A stretch of DNA of 64,000 nucleotides from Pseudomonas sp. BGr12 (GTDB taxonomy: Bacteria; Pseudomonadota; Gammaproteobacteria; Pseudomonadales; Pseudomonadaceae): the NCBI RefSeq assembly GCF_030272895.1, contig NZ_JALRNF010000017.1, positions 46,616 through 110,615 of the forward strand, in the 5' to 3' direction. The notes below the pieces were generated by a model that saw nothing but the letters and a program-made list of their open reading frames with translations, was not told where the DNA came from and did not search any database. Within the stretch, counting starts at the first letter, position 1. Every line of letters starts with the position of its first letter. The position numbers were made by a program, and so were the translations under genes. Shown here piece after piece: positions 1 through 8,336 of the stretch.

Positions 1-636
1 GATGCCTTCGGCGACGTCGTCGAAGACCTGGATGCCGCCATCGCGTACCAGCAGGACGATGTCGCAGAGCTTTTCGATTTCCGGCATGGAGTGCGAGACC
101 AGGACGACGTTGGACTTCTGCAGTTTTTCCTGGAAGACCTCGGCGCACTTGCGCTTGAACTGCGCATCGCCCACCGACATCACTTCGTCGATCAGGTAGT
201 AATCGAAATCGAAGGCCATGCTCAGGCCGAAGGCCACCCGCGAGCGCATCCCGGAGGAGTAGGTCTTGATCGGCTCGTCGATCCAGTCGCCGATCTCGGC
301 GAACTCCTGGACGTAGCGGACCTTCTCGCGCATGGCTTCGCCTTCGGCGCCATAGACGCGGCAGACGAACTTGATGTTGTCGCGGCCGGTCATGCTGCCC
401 TGGAAACCGCCGGTCAGGCCCACGGGCCAGGAAATGCTGCGGTCGGTGACGATGGCGCCGGAATCGGGGACGTCGGCGCCGCCGAGCAGGCGCATCAGGG
501 TCGATTTGCCCGCGCCGTTGCGGCCGATCAGGCCGATGTTCTTGCCCGGGGGAATCGCCAGCGACAGGTTGCGAAAGACATACCGACGGCCGTTGGGGGT
601 CAGGTAGGACTTGGTGACGTTTTTAAGTTCGAACAC
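1..636 (-). CDS. Polysaccharide ABC transporter ATP-binding protein, KpsT/Wzt-type (C-terminus cut by window edge)
   Basis: ATPase subunit of an ABC-2 exporter that moves capsular or O-polysaccharide across the inner membrane. Reading leftward from a GTG start at 636, preceded by a GGAAGG ribosome site, 212 codons are visible before the window ends. Walker A (GRNGAGKST) lies at residues 38-46, the signature SSGMRSRVAF about 40 residues before the edge region, and Walker B ends in LIDEVMSVGD. Family members are about 215-245 residues, so only a short tail is missing. It follows the permease gene after 11 bases, so the two form one transcription unit. The polysaccharide substrate cannot be told from these two genes; synthesis genes probably lie to the left. 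Confidence 0.9.
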   Translation of the reverse strand, partial: MFELKNVTKSYLTPNGRRYVFRNLSLAIPPGKNIGLIGRNGAGKSTLMRLLGGADVPDSGAIVTDRSISWPVGLTGGFQGSMTGRDNIKFVCRVYGAEGEAMREKVRYVQEFAEIGDWIDEPIKTYSSGMRSRVAFGLSMAFDFDYYLIDEVMSVGDAQFKRKCAEVFQEKLQKSNVVLVSHSMPEIEKLCDIVLLVRDGGIQVFDDVAEGI

Positions 637-647
637 GTAGGCCTTCC

Positions 648-1466
648 TTAGCCGTTCTTGGTGGAAATCAAGTGCAGGCGGCGGGCGCGGTAGCTACCCA
701 GGGCGATGAACAGCAACACGATGGTCAGCGAAATCACATAGGTCTCGGACACGCCATCGACCGGGGTGTAGTGCGGCAGTACTTCGGCGCGAATCAGCTC
801 GATCAGGTGCAGGAACGGATTGAGCAGCAGCACGGGCATCATCGCTTGCGGCAGGTAAGCCGCCGGCACCAGCACGCCGGAGATGAAGTAGAGCGGGAAG
901 AAGGCCATGCGGATGACCAGCTTCAGGCTGGGCAGGGCGTGGGTGATCAATGCCAGCAGCATGCCCAGGCCAAAGGCGAACAACAGGCCCAGGGCCAGGG
1001 TCGCGACCCACTGCAGCGGGCTGTGCACCGACATGTCGAAGCCGTACCAGGCAAAGCCGAACACCAGGATGGCGTAGACCGTGACGCTGATGCAGGTTTC
1101 CACCAGTACCCGGGCCACGTAGGTGTCCAGCGGCTTGATCTGCTTGTAGCCGAACAGCGAACGGTTCTCGCGCAGGCTGTCCATCAGGCGCAGGGCAGTG
1201 TTGCGGTAGAGCAGGAAGGGGGCCAGGCCGACCAGGACGAACACCGGGTATTCGACGCCGGCCACGGTACGGCCGCGAATCAGCGTGAATAGCAGGGTGA
1301 AGATCAGCAGGTGGCAGATCGGCTCGATCAGGGTCCAGACCGCTCCCATGCGGCGGTCGCCGACACGCGCGCGGGCTTCGCGCAGAACAAGGGCAAAGAT
1401 GACCGATTTCTGGATCTGGAAGGAGGAGCGAGGCTTCAAGATATTTACCGCAAAGCAAAGCAGCAC
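648..1466 (-). CDS. Polysaccharide ABC transporter permease, KpsM/Wzm-type
   Basis: Integral membrane subunit of the ABC-2 polysaccharide exporter, 272 residues, the usual family length. About six hydrophobic segments are visible, starting near residue 45 (IEPICHLLIFTLLFTLI) and ending near residue 262. The motif REARARVGDRRMGAVW near residues 29-44 is the conserved N-terminal cytoplasmic element of ABC-2 permeases. The ATPase gene starts 11 bases downstream. Upstream lies a 350-base gap, AT-richer than the genes, which should hold the promoter. Family assignment is firm; the exported glycan is not known. Confidence 0.92.
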   Translation of the reverse strand: MLLCFAVNILKPRSSFQIQKSVIFALVLREARARVGDRRMGAVWTLIEPICHLLIFTLLFTLIRGRTVAGVEYPVFVLVGLAPFLLYRNTALRLMDSLRENRSLFGYKQIKPLDTYVARVLVETCISVTVYAILVFGFAWYGFDMSVHSPLQWVATLALGLLFAFGLGMLLALITHALPSLKLVIRMAFFPLYFISGVLVPAAYLPQAMMPVLLLNPFLHLIELIRAEVLPHYTPVDGVSETYVISLTIVLLFIALGSYRARRLHLISTKNG

Positions 1467-1816
1467 GCCTGGGGCATGCTGGTGAATTCATTTCATGAAA
1501 GGTCCGATTTCCCTAATGAAAACGGGCGTTCGGAAAGCTTCCGTGCTCTAAGGGGCGCGAGATTAATCCGTGGGCGATAGAAGCGTCAAGATGAGAGGTA
1601 TTCACGACGGCTGCCGCAGAACGTGAAAAAGTTCCTGTAGGCCTTGTCGGATATGGCTGTGGGCAGATTCCACTTAGGATCCAAACTTTTTGAACAGGTA
1701 CCTGCCGTAACCGCTGTCGCCTGGTTGGGAATCGTTGCTAAAAACTGACCCGGTTTTCAGCTTCTGCTGTATCGAGGTAGTGGATCGCGAGGGCTTTGCG
1801 GTCGATCGTGGGGCGT
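1467..1816. other. Intergenic region between kpsM-like and XRE-cupin genes
   Basis: No gene is supported in these 350 bases. The region is AT-richer than the flanking genes and should carry the promoter of the leftward polysaccharide-export genes. A perfect 10-base palindrome TTTCATGAAA lies at 1491-1500, 25 bases upstream of the permease start. A weak AAAAC...GTTTT inverted repeat near 1740-1757 could end the XRE transcript. Short frames here have poor codon use. Confidence 0.5.
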
Positions 1817-2473
1817 TCAGCGATCGGTCATCACCACCATCACATGGGCATCACCGCCATCGTCTGTCTCCGACAGGTAGATATGCCCGACATTGCTGTT
1901 GAAGTACGCCGTCTCCTGCGGCCCGATGCTCACCGCTTCGCCGGTCTCGAACTCGATCCGCACCCGGCCGCTGAGCACCAGGGCGAATTCCTGGCCGGGG
2001 TGGCGGATGAATTCGTCAAACTGCTGCCGCTCGCGGGCAATGATCCGCGCATACATCGGCGTCATCAGTCGCTCGGGAAAGGCCCCGGCAATCGGATGGT
2101 AGTCATAGGTACCGGTGCTGTAGCCCGCCGCGGCCGGCAGTGAGTCGACCACCACGGTGGCCGGCGCCGGTGTGTCGCCCACGCCGGAGGAGCGAAACAG
2201 CTGGGCAATGTCGACATTCAGCGCCCGCGCCGCAGCCGCCAGTTTTTCGTAGCTGACCGAGACCTGGGCCAGTTCCATTTTCGACAGGGTCGACACCGGC
2301 ACCCCGGAGCGCTCCGACAGTTGCTTGAGGGTCAGTTGCTGGCCCTTGCGCACCTGGCGCAGACGCGCGCCGACTTCGCCACGGTCGATCAAAGGTAGCG
2401 CGCCAGGGCGGTCGGCAGCAGGGGAGCGGTCGGCACTCATCAAGGATCTCGGTCTGTCTTTACGGGCAGGCAT
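1817..2473 (-). CDS. XRE-family regulator with C-terminal cupin domain (PuuR-like)
   Basis: Transcription regulator of 218 residues. An N-terminal helix-turn-helix of the XRE type spans about residues 32-90 (RLRQVRKGQQLTLKQLSERS, then PVSTLSKMELAQ). A C-terminal small-molecule-binding cupin barrel follows at about 140-215 (GQEFALVLSGRVRIEFE, GPQETAYFNSNVGH). This architecture is common for regulators of amine and amino-acid catabolism such as PuuR. It is divergent from the FAD oxidase/RidA/YkvI genes and probably controls them. The ATG at 2473 has a weak ribosome site; an internal ATG at residue 12 is possible. Confidence 0.88.
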   Translation of the reverse strand: MPARKDRPRSLMSADRSPAADRPGALPLIDRGEVGARLRQVRKGQQLTLKQLSERSGVPVSTLSKMELAQVSVSYEKLAAAARALNVDIAQLFRSSGVGDTPAPATVVVDSLPAAAGYSTGTYDYHPIAGAFPERLMTPMYARIIARERQQFDEFIRHPGQEFALVLSGRVRIEFETGEAVSIGPQETAYFNSNVGHIYLSETDDGGDAHVMVVMTDR

Positions 2474-2500
2474 CTTACCGTGGCCGCTTGCGTATTTCTA

Positions 2501-2526
2501 AATTCTCATATATTAGAATTCTCATA
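2501..2526. promoter_or_regulatory. AT-rich control region with direct repeat ATTCTCATA
   Basis: The nonamer ATTCTCATA occurs at 2502-2510 and 2518-2526, 16 bases apart, in the short gap between the XRE-cupin gene and the divergent oxidase gene. It is flanked by a CTAA/TTAG imperfect inverted repeat. This is the natural place for operator and overlapping promoters. Binding by the XRE protein is inferred from position only. Confidence 0.45.
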
Positions 2527-2560
2527 AGTGATAATTTTGTATTTCCCAACAGGCGGTGGC

Positions 2561-3697
2561 ATGGATATGACCCAGACGTTCGACAGCGTGATCATTGGTG
2601 CCGGTATTGCCGGTGCGTCCCTGGGCTACCGGTTGGTCGGCGGGCAGCAGGTGTTGCTGCTCGAACGTGAGGCCCAGCCGGGCTACCACGCCACCGGCCG
2701 TTCGGCGGCAATGTTCATGGAGGCCTACGGCACGGCGCAGATCCAGGCCCTGACCCGCGCCAGCCGCAGCTTCTACGAGGCGCCGCCGGCCGGGTTCTGC
2801 GAGCACCCGCTGCTGGAGTCGCGGGGCTGCCTGTACGTCGCCAACCTTGAACAGCAGGAACTGCTGGCCAGCACTTATGCGCAGAACCTCGCCAACGGCA
2901 CTGCGGTCAGCCTGCTCGATGCCCCGGCAGCCCTGGCGCTGGTGCCCAGCCTGCGTGGCGAAACCCTTGCCGGCGCGGTGCATGAACCGGGTGCCATGGA
3001 CCTGGATGTACATGCCTTGCACCAGGGCTTCTTGCGCGGCTTCCGCCAGGCCGGTGGCCAGCTGCGCTGTCATGCCGAGGTGGTCGAAGGTCGTTTCGAG
3101 GACGGCCTCTGGCACCTGAGCCTGGCCGATGGCAGCGGGGTGCAGGCGCGTCAGTTGATCAACGCGGCAGGCGCCTGGGCCGACGAGGTGGCCCGGGTTT
3201 GTGGCGTGCAACCGGTTGGCTTGCAACCCTGCCGGCGCAGTGCCTTCACCTTCGAAGGCCCGCAAGACCAGGACTTCGCCCGCTGGCCGGCGGTGATCGG
3301 TGTCGACGAAAGTTTCTATTTCAAACCCGATGCCGGGCAGTTGCTCGGCTCCCCGGCCAATGCCGATCCGGTCGCGCCCCAGGACGTGATGGCCGAGGAG
3401 CTGGATGTGGCGCTGGGTATCTACAACATTGAAAACATGACCACCCTGAGTATTCGCCGCCCCAGCCACACCTGGGCCGGGCTGCGCTCGTTCGTCGCCG
3501 ACGGCGACCTGGTGATCGGTCATGAGCCCGGACAACCGGCATTTTTCTGGCTGGCGGCCCAGGGTGGCTATGGCATCCAGTCGGCTGCCGGTGTTTCGCA
3601 ACTGGCCGCGGCGCTGCTGCTCGAGCAGCCGTTGCCCGCGGCCCTGATCGCCGAAGGTGTCGAGCCGCAACGCTTGTCGCCCGCGCGTTTTCGTTAA
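2561..3697 (+). CDS. FAD-dependent amine/amino-acid oxidoreductase (DAO family)
   Basis: Flavoprotein of about 378 residues from the DAO superfamily, oxidising a C-N bond of an amine or amino acid to an imine. The N-terminal Rossmann dinucleotide motif is clear (VIIGAGIAGASLGYRL), followed by an acidic end of the second strand (LLLERE) and the substrate-domain signature ATGRSAAMF. The C-terminal FAD contact is LAAQGGYGIQSAAG. I chose the ATG at 2561; the ATG two codons later (2567) fits the AGGCGG ribosome site at 2551 equally well. RidA follows after 21 bases, consistent with an imine-forming oxidase. The substrate is unknown; glycine oxidase-, sarcosine oxidase- and D-amino-acid dehydrogenase-like roles are all possible. 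Confidence 0.85.
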   Translation: MDMTQTFDSVIIGAGIAGASLGYRLVGGQQVLLLEREAQPGYHATGRSAAMFMEAYGTAQIQALTRASRSFYEAPPAGFCEHPLLESRGCLYVANLEQQELLASTYAQNLANGTAVSLLDAPAALALVPSLRGETLAGAVHEPGAMDLDVHALHQGFLRGFRQAGGQLRCHAEVVEGRFEDGLWHLSLADGSGVQARQLINAAGAWADEVARVCGVQPVGLQPCRRSAFTFEGPQDQDFARWPAVIGVDESFYFKPDAGQLLGSPANADPVAPQDVMAEELDVALGIYNIENMTTLSIRRPSHTWAGLRSFVADGDLVIGHEPGQPAFFWLAAQGGYGIQSAAGVSQLAAALLLEQPLPAALIAEGVEPQRLSPARFR

Positions 3698-3718
3698 TCA
3701 CTCATCGAGGAGTTTTCC

Positions 3719-4096
3719 ATGAGCACCAGCATCCAGCGTATCCCCAGCAACCTGCCGTTTCCCTTCTCCAAAGCGATCAAGGTCGGCGGCTTCCTGTTCC
3801 TCTCAGGCCAGGTGCCCATGAGCCGCGAAGGGGAGGTGGTGCGTGGCGATATCCAGGCCCAGACCCGCGCCACCCTCGAACGTATCGGCGAGACCCTGGC
3901 CGAGTGCGGCGTCGGTTTCGGCCAGGTGATCAAGGCCACCGTCTGGCTGTCGGACATGGTCCATTTCGCCGGTTTCAACGAAGTCTACAAAGAGTTTTTC
4001 ACCGAGGGTTACCCGGTACGTTCCACGGTCAGTGCCGGGCTTGCCCTGGGGGTGGATGTAGAGATCGAAGTGCAGGCCTGGATCGGCCAGGACTGA
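3719..4096 (+). CDS. RidA family enamine/imine deaminase
   Basis: Small protein of 125 residues, the usual RidA length. Family members hydrolyse reactive enamine/imine intermediates to keto compounds and ammonia. The C-terminal signature PVRSTVSAGLALGVDVEIEV contains the conserved arginine that binds the substrate carboxylate, and the N-terminal LFLSGQVPM block is typical. A GAGGAG ribosome site precedes the ATG. Its place directly after an FAD oxidase suggests that it clears the imine made by that enzyme. Confidence 0.9.
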   Translation: MSTSIQRIPSNLPFPFSKAIKVGGFLFLSGQVPMSREGEVVRGDIQAQTRATLERIGETLAECGVGFGQVIKATVWLSDMVHFAGFNEVYKEFFTEGYPVRSTVSAGLALGVDVEIEVQAWIGQD

Positions 4097-4174
4097 TGAC
4101 TGCGCGCCATCCCGGCGCCGCACTGGACAAGAACAACAAGGCTCGCAAAGGGCTATAGACCAGAGGATTCGGAC

Positions 4175-5239
4175 ATGCGGGAACAGCTGAAAATTGCCGG
4201 TGCCTTCATCGGTGTCATCGTGGGTGCGGGATTCGCGTCAGGGCGTGAGTTGCTGCTGTTCTTCGTCGACTTCGGCCTCTGGGGGCTGCTCGGCGCGCTG
4301 GTCAGTGCGGCGCTGTTCACCTTCCTCGGCATGGCCCTGGCGGGCCTGGGCAATCGCCTGCAGGCAGCCTCGCACAAGGATGTGGTGTACGCCATTTGCG
4401 GACGTCACCTGGGCTTGTTCATCGACCTGTTGATCACCTTCTTCATGTTCGCCGTGACGGTGGTGATGCTCGCCGGCGGCGGTGCCTTGCTTGAGCAGCA
4501 GTTCGGCGTTCCGGCGCTGACCGGCAGCATCCTGGTGACAGCGCTGGTGGTGGCGGTGGTGTGCCTGGATGTGCAGAAGGTGATCGTCCTGATCGGGGCG
4601 GTCACGCCGTTCCTGATCCTGGTCGCCAGTGCCATCGCCCTGTATGCGTTGTTCACCCGCAGCTTGAGTTTCAGCGAGCTGAACGCGGTGGCCAGCCAGC
4701 AGGAAGCTGGCACCCGTCACTGGTTGCTGGGGGCGTTTCTCTATGTGTCGTACAACATCGTCGCCGGCACGCCGATCCTGGCGATTCTCGGGGGTTCGGC
4801 GCGCTTCGAGAAAACCGCGGTCTGGGGCGGTATCCTCGGCGGTGCCGCGCTGGGTGGCCTGATGCTGATCATGAGCGCCGGCCTGTTGTCGCGGCTCGAC
4901 AGCGTGGCCGATCTGCCGATGCCGATGCTCTCGATCGCCAGCGAAATCTCCCCGGCCCTGGGTGTGGTGATGTGTGTGATCATCTTCGGCATGATCGTCA
5001 ACACGGCCGTGGGTACGCTGTATTCGTTCATGGCCCGGCTGTTGCCGGCGGGGACGCGCAGTTTCCGGATGGGGTCGGTGGCGGCGGGGGTGGCGGCGTT
5101 CGTCTGCAGCCTGATCGGCTTTATCAGCCTGGTCGGCCAGGTCTACCCGTTCTTCGGTTACCTGGGCTTCGTGCTGATGCTGGCGGTGTTGGTCGGCTGG
5201 CTGCGGATCGGTCGTTTCAAACGCGCGGTGACGGTGTAG
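4175..5239 (+). CDS. YkvI-family membrane protein (LeuT-fold-like putative transporter)
   Basis: Integral membrane protein of 354 residues with about ten hydrophobic segments. The N-terminus contains GAFIGVIVGAGFASGREL, a glycine-rich broken first helix typical of YkvI/APC-like proteins. The family is poorly characterised and distantly related to amino-acid/cation symporters. It lies 78 bases behind ridA in the same direction and ends before a terminator-like hairpin. Its context suggests uptake or release of the amine or amino acid handled by the oxidase and RidA. Function is inferred from context only. Confidence 0.8.
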   Translation: MREQLKIAGAFIGVIVGAGFASGRELLLFFVDFGLWGLLGALVSAALFTFLGMALAGLGNRLQAASHKDVVYAICGRHLGLFIDLLITFFMFAVTVVMLAGGGALLEQQFGVPALTGSILVTALVVAVVCLDVQKVIVLIGAVTPFLILVASAIALYALFTRSLSFSELNAVASQQEAGTRHWLLGAFLYVSYNIVAGTPILAILGGSARFEKTAVWGGILGGAALGGLMLIMSAGLLSRLDSVADLPMPMLSIASEISPALGVVMCVIIFGMIVNTAVGTLYSFMARLLPAGTRSFRMGSVAAGVAAFVCSLIGFISLVGQVYPFFGYLGFVLMLAVLVGWLRIGRFKRAVTV

Positions 5240-5249
5240 CGGCAAGCGC

Positions 5250-5278
5250 CTGGCGAGGACGGCAAGCGCCCTCGCCAG
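5250..5278. terminator. Hairpin between convergent ykvI-like and chemoreceptor genes
   Basis: A perfect 9-base stem CTGGCGAGG / CCTCGCCAG with an 11-base loop lies in the 48-base gap between two convergent genes. There is no T-run, so it may end transcription weakly or with Rho. Confidence 0.5.
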
Positions 5279-5287
5279 GGCCTTCGA

Positions 5288-7174
5288 TCAGATCTTGAAG
5301 CTGTCGACCAGTTGCTTGAGACGACCGGCCTGCTGGGCCAGGGCATCGCAATGGCGCAGGGTGTCATTGAGGTTGGCCACCCCCTGCTGGTTCAGCACGT
5401 TGATCTGGGTGATGTCCAGGTTCAGGCTTTCGACCACGGCGGTCTGTTCTTCGGTGGCGGCGGCCACCGACTGGTTCATGCCGTCGATCTCGCCGATGCG
5501 CTGGGTGACACTGCCCAGGCGCTCGCCGGCCTGGTTGGCGACCATCACGCTTTCCTCGCTCGACACTTGGCTGGCGTTCATATTGTGCACCGCCTCGCGG
5601 GAACCGACCTGCAGGGTGGTGATCATCTTGTGGATCTCTTCGGCCGACTCCTGGGTGCGGTGCGCCAGGTTGCGCACCTCGTCGGCGACCACGGCAAAGC
5701 CACGTCCGGCTTCACCGGCGCGGGCCGCTTCGATCGCTGCGTTCAGGGCCAGCAGGTTGGTCTGCTGGGAGATGCCCTTGATCACATCGAGGATCTGGCC
5801 GATGTCGTCGGTGCTGGCGTTGAGGGTCTCGATCTGGGCGCAGGATTCGCTGATCTTCTGCGACAGCGAGGTCATCGCCGAGATAGTTGCTTCCACCACC
5901 TGACGGCCATCGTTGGCCTGCTCGCTGGCGCCGCTGGCGTGCTGCGAGGCATCGGCGGCGTTGCGGGCGATTTCCTGGGTGGCGGCGCCCAGCTCGTTGA
6001 TCGCCGCCGCCACGCTGTTGGTGCGCATGCTCTGTTCTTCGGAGCCGATGATCGAGGCATTGGAAGCGCTCATTACCCGCTCGGACAGGTCGTGGACCTG
6101 GCGGGTGGCCGACGACACTTCGGCGATCGAGGCGTGTATGCGCTCGACGAACTGGTTGAAGGCGCCGGCCAGTTCACCGAATTCGTCCTTGTTTTCCACC
6201 ACCAGGCGGCGGGTCAGGTCGCCTTCACCCTGGGCGATGTCCTGCATGGCGCGGCCCATGGTGGTCAGCGGGCGCATCAGCACCGGAATCAGCAGGCTCA
6301 ACAGCACGGTGATGGCCGCCACGGCGATGAGCATGGCGATGATCGCCGAGGTGCGGAACTGACTCAGCGCGGCATAAGCCTTGTCCTTGTCGATGGACAG
6401 GCCGATGTACCAGTCGGCCGACGGCAGGTTGCTGACCGGGGCGAAGGAAATGATCCGATCCTGGCCGTTGAGGGTCACGTCATGGATGCCCGGCGCCACC
6501 TGCAGGCTGCTGCCGGGGTAGATGTCCTTGAGGTTCTTCATCACCTGGCCCTTGTCGGGGCTGACGATCACCTGGCCGCTGCGGTCGACCAGGAAGGCGT
6601 GGCCGATGCCGCCGAAGTCCACGGCGTTGATGATGTCGACCAGGGTGCCCAGGCTCAGGTCGCCACCGACCACGCCCAGCAGCTCACCGTTGGCCTTGCT
6701 CTTGACCGGCATGGCGATGGTCACCACCAGGCCGCCGACGGCGGCCATGTAGGGCGGGGTCAGCATGGTCTGGTTGGCGGCCACGGCAGCGCTGTACCAG
6801 GGGCGCTGGCGCGGGTCGTAGCCGTCGGGCATTTTCGCGTCCGGGCGCTGGGTGAACACGCCGTTGGCCTGGCCGACGTAGGTGAACTGGAAGTTGCTGG
6901 TGAACGACGGCTGGTCCACTAGGCCTGGCAGGTCGGCCCGGGCGCCTTGGTGGGCGACGTCCTGGGCGAGGTTTTCCAGCACCAGGATGCGCCCGCCCAT
7001 CCAGTTCTGCACGCTGCTGGCGGTCAGGGCGCCGGCCTGCTTGACTGAGGATTCGATGTTCTGCCGGATGGTGTTGCGTTGCAGGTAATCGTTGTAGAGG
7101 GTGAACAATGCAAATGCCAGAACCACGACGCTGCAAGCGCACAGCAGGATCTTGTGGCGAAATTTCAGGTTCAT
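5288..7174 (-). CDS. Methyl-accepting chemotaxis protein with dCache domain, amino-acid type
   Basis: Chemoreceptor of 628 residues starting at the ATG at 7174; an upstream in-frame start would add 31 hydrophilic residues before the membrane anchor. TM1 is at about residues 10-28, a periplasmic dCache_1 domain at about 35-280, TM2 near 285-308, then HAMP and the signalling hairpin ([19 protein letters not shown]). In the sensor, Y119, R124, W126, Y127 and D172 match the conserved amino-acid-binding motif of PctA/McpA-like receptors (YDPRQRPWY...GGDLSL). Amino acids are therefore the likely attractants. No CheR-tethering pentapeptide is seen. Confidence 0.92.
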   Translation of the reverse strand: MNLKFRHKILLCACSVVVLAFALFTLYNDYLQRNTIRQNIESSVKQAGALTASSVQNWMGGRILVLENLAQDVAHQGARADLPGLVDQPSFTSNFQFTYVGQANGVFTQRPDAKMPDGYDPRQRPWYSAAVAANQTMLTPPYMAAVGGLVVTIAMPVKSKANGELLGVVGGDLSLGTLVDIINAVDFGGIGHAFLVDRSGQVIVSPDKGQVMKNLKDIYPGSSLQVAPGIHDVTLNGQDRIISFAPVSNLPSADWYIGLSIDKDKAYAALSQFRTSAIIAMLIAVAAITVLLSLLIPVLMRPLTTMGRAMQDIAQGEGDLTRRLVVENKDEFGELAGAFNQFVERIHASIAEVSSATRQVHDLSERVMSASNASIIGSEEQSMRTNSVAAAINELGAATQEIARNAADASQHASGASEQANDGRQVVEATISAMTSLSQKISESCAQIETLNASTDDIGQILDVIKGISQQTNLLALNAAIEAARAGEAGRGFAVVADEVRNLAHRTQESAEEIHKMITTLQVGSREAVHNMNASQVSSEESVMVANQAGERLGSVTQRIGEIDGMNQSVAAATEEQTAVVESLNLDITQINVLNQQGVANLNDTLRHCDALAQQAGRLKQLVDSFKI

Positions 7175-7294
7175 GTTCCGAGACCTTGTGCCAGTAAAGA
7201 GAAATGCCGAGCGCTGCTTGTGGCGATGCTCGTACCTATCCCGACGGGTATCGGCTGATTTGCGCAAAGGTTGAAGGACAGATTGCCGCAGCCC

Positions 7295-7368
7295 TGTAGG
7301 AGCGGGCTTGCCCCGCGATTACGCTGTGGCAGGCATGGGCCCAATCGCGGGGCAAGCCCGCTCCTACA
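7295..7368. repeat. REP pair (inverted)
   Basis: Two copies of the palindromic unit tgtaggagcgggcttgcc... face each other across a 22-base spacer between the chemoreceptor promoter region and the LysR gene. The right-hand unit overlaps the last codons and stop codon of the LysR gene. Confidence 0.9.
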
Positions 7369-8239
7369 GTAGCTTCACCAGTTCCTGTGCAGCCTTCTGC
7401 AGTGGCTGGTTGTGACGCCAGAAGGCATGCACCGGCAGCTGCAGCTCATTGCGGGTGTTCTTGAAGTCCAGGCGCAGCAGGCGCCCGGCGGCCAGCAGCG
7501 GTGCCACCCGTGACAGCGGAAAATCGCCCCAGCCCAGGCCCGCTTCGACCATTTCCAGGGCCATGGCCAGGCTGTCGGTGCGCCAGTGGGCCTTGCCGAT
7601 CAGGGCGCGAGTATCGCTGATCGGCAGGTCGCGGCTGGCCACCACGATCTGCCGGACATTGACCAGGTCTTCGAGGTAGGCGATCTGCCGGGGCTGGCCT
7701 TGCAGGGCAGGGTGGTGGGGAGAAATGGTCGCCACCAGCGACTCCATGCCAATGTTCTGGAAGCGTTGCTGCGGATCAACCGCCAGCCCGGCAAAGGCCA
7801 GGCACAGGCTGACCCGGCCGCTGTGCAGCAGGTGCAGGGCTTCTTCCTGTGGGGCGCTGAGCACTTCCACCTGCAGCAACGGATAGCGCTCGCTGATCCG
7901 GGTGATTGCCGCCAGCAGCGGGCCATGGTCGATATCCGGGACCACGCTGATGGACAGGGTGCTCTCCAGTCCCTGGGACAGTTCCAGGGCGTGTACCTGC
8001 AATTGCCCAAGCTGGGCGGCGATCAGCCGGGCGTGGGGCTCCAGTGCCCGGGCCAGGGCGGTGGGCCGGGTTTCCCGGTGGCTGCGTTCGAACAGGGCGA
8101 AGCCCAGCTCGGCCTCAAGGTTGCCGATGGCCATGCTCACCGCCGAAGGCACCCGCCCCAGGGCGCGGGCGGCGGCCGAGAAGGAGCCGCCGTCGAGCAC
8201 GGCGAGAAAGAGTTCGATGTTGTCGCTGGAAAAATTCAA
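7364..8239 (-). CDS. LysR-family transcriptional regulator
   Basis: Regulator of 291 residues with an N-terminal winged helix-turn-helix at about residues 8-62 (FLAVLDGGSFSAAARALGRV, then SAVSMAIGNLEAELGFALF) and a LysR substrate-binding domain from about 90 onward. The start is TTG at 8239, eight bases behind an AGGAG ribosome site. It is divergent from a PACE efflux gene across a 97-base gap with an obvious inverted repeat, the same layout as AceR/AceI. It probably activates that pump in response to its substrate. The stop codon TAG is supplied by the REP unit that follows, so the C-terminus may have been set by REP insertion. Confidence 0.9.
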   Translation of the reverse strand: MNFSSDNIELFLAVLDGGSFSAAARALGRVPSAVSMAIGNLEAELGFALFERSHRETRPTALARALEPHARLIAAQLGQLQVHALELSQGLESTLSISVVPDIDHGPLLAAITRISERYPLLQVEVLSAPQEEALHLLHSGRVSLCLAFAGLAVDPQQRFQNIGMESLVATISPHHPALQGQPRQIAYLEDLVNVRQIVVASRDLPISDTRALIGKAHWRTDSLAMALEMVEAGLGWGDFPLSRVAPLLAAGRLLRLDFKNTRNELQLPVHAFWRHNQPLQKAAQELVKLL

Positions 8240-8241
8240 AG

Positions 8242-8299
8242 GTCAATCTCCTATCAGTCAATCTGATAGCTGCTGACTTTGGCTGTCAAGAAGATTGAC
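8242..8299. promoter_or_regulatory. Putative LysR operator: CTATCAG-N5-CTGATAG and three GTCAATCT copies
   Basis: A perfect inverted repeat CTATCAG/CTGATAG with 5-base spacer lies at 8251-8269. The octamer GTCAATCT occurs at 8242-8249 and 8257-8264, and inverted at 8292-8299. All are between the LysR start (8239) and the PACE start (8337). The TATCAG-N5-CTGATA part fits the T-N11-A form of LysR sites. Confidence 0.65.
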
Positions 8300-8336
8300 G
8301 CATCCTCACCGGCTTTACAGCTCATGAGGTAACCCG

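Noticed and set aside
7295..7368. Rho-independent terminator
   Set aside because: The hairpin is a REP pair found at many loci in the window and lacks a T-run.
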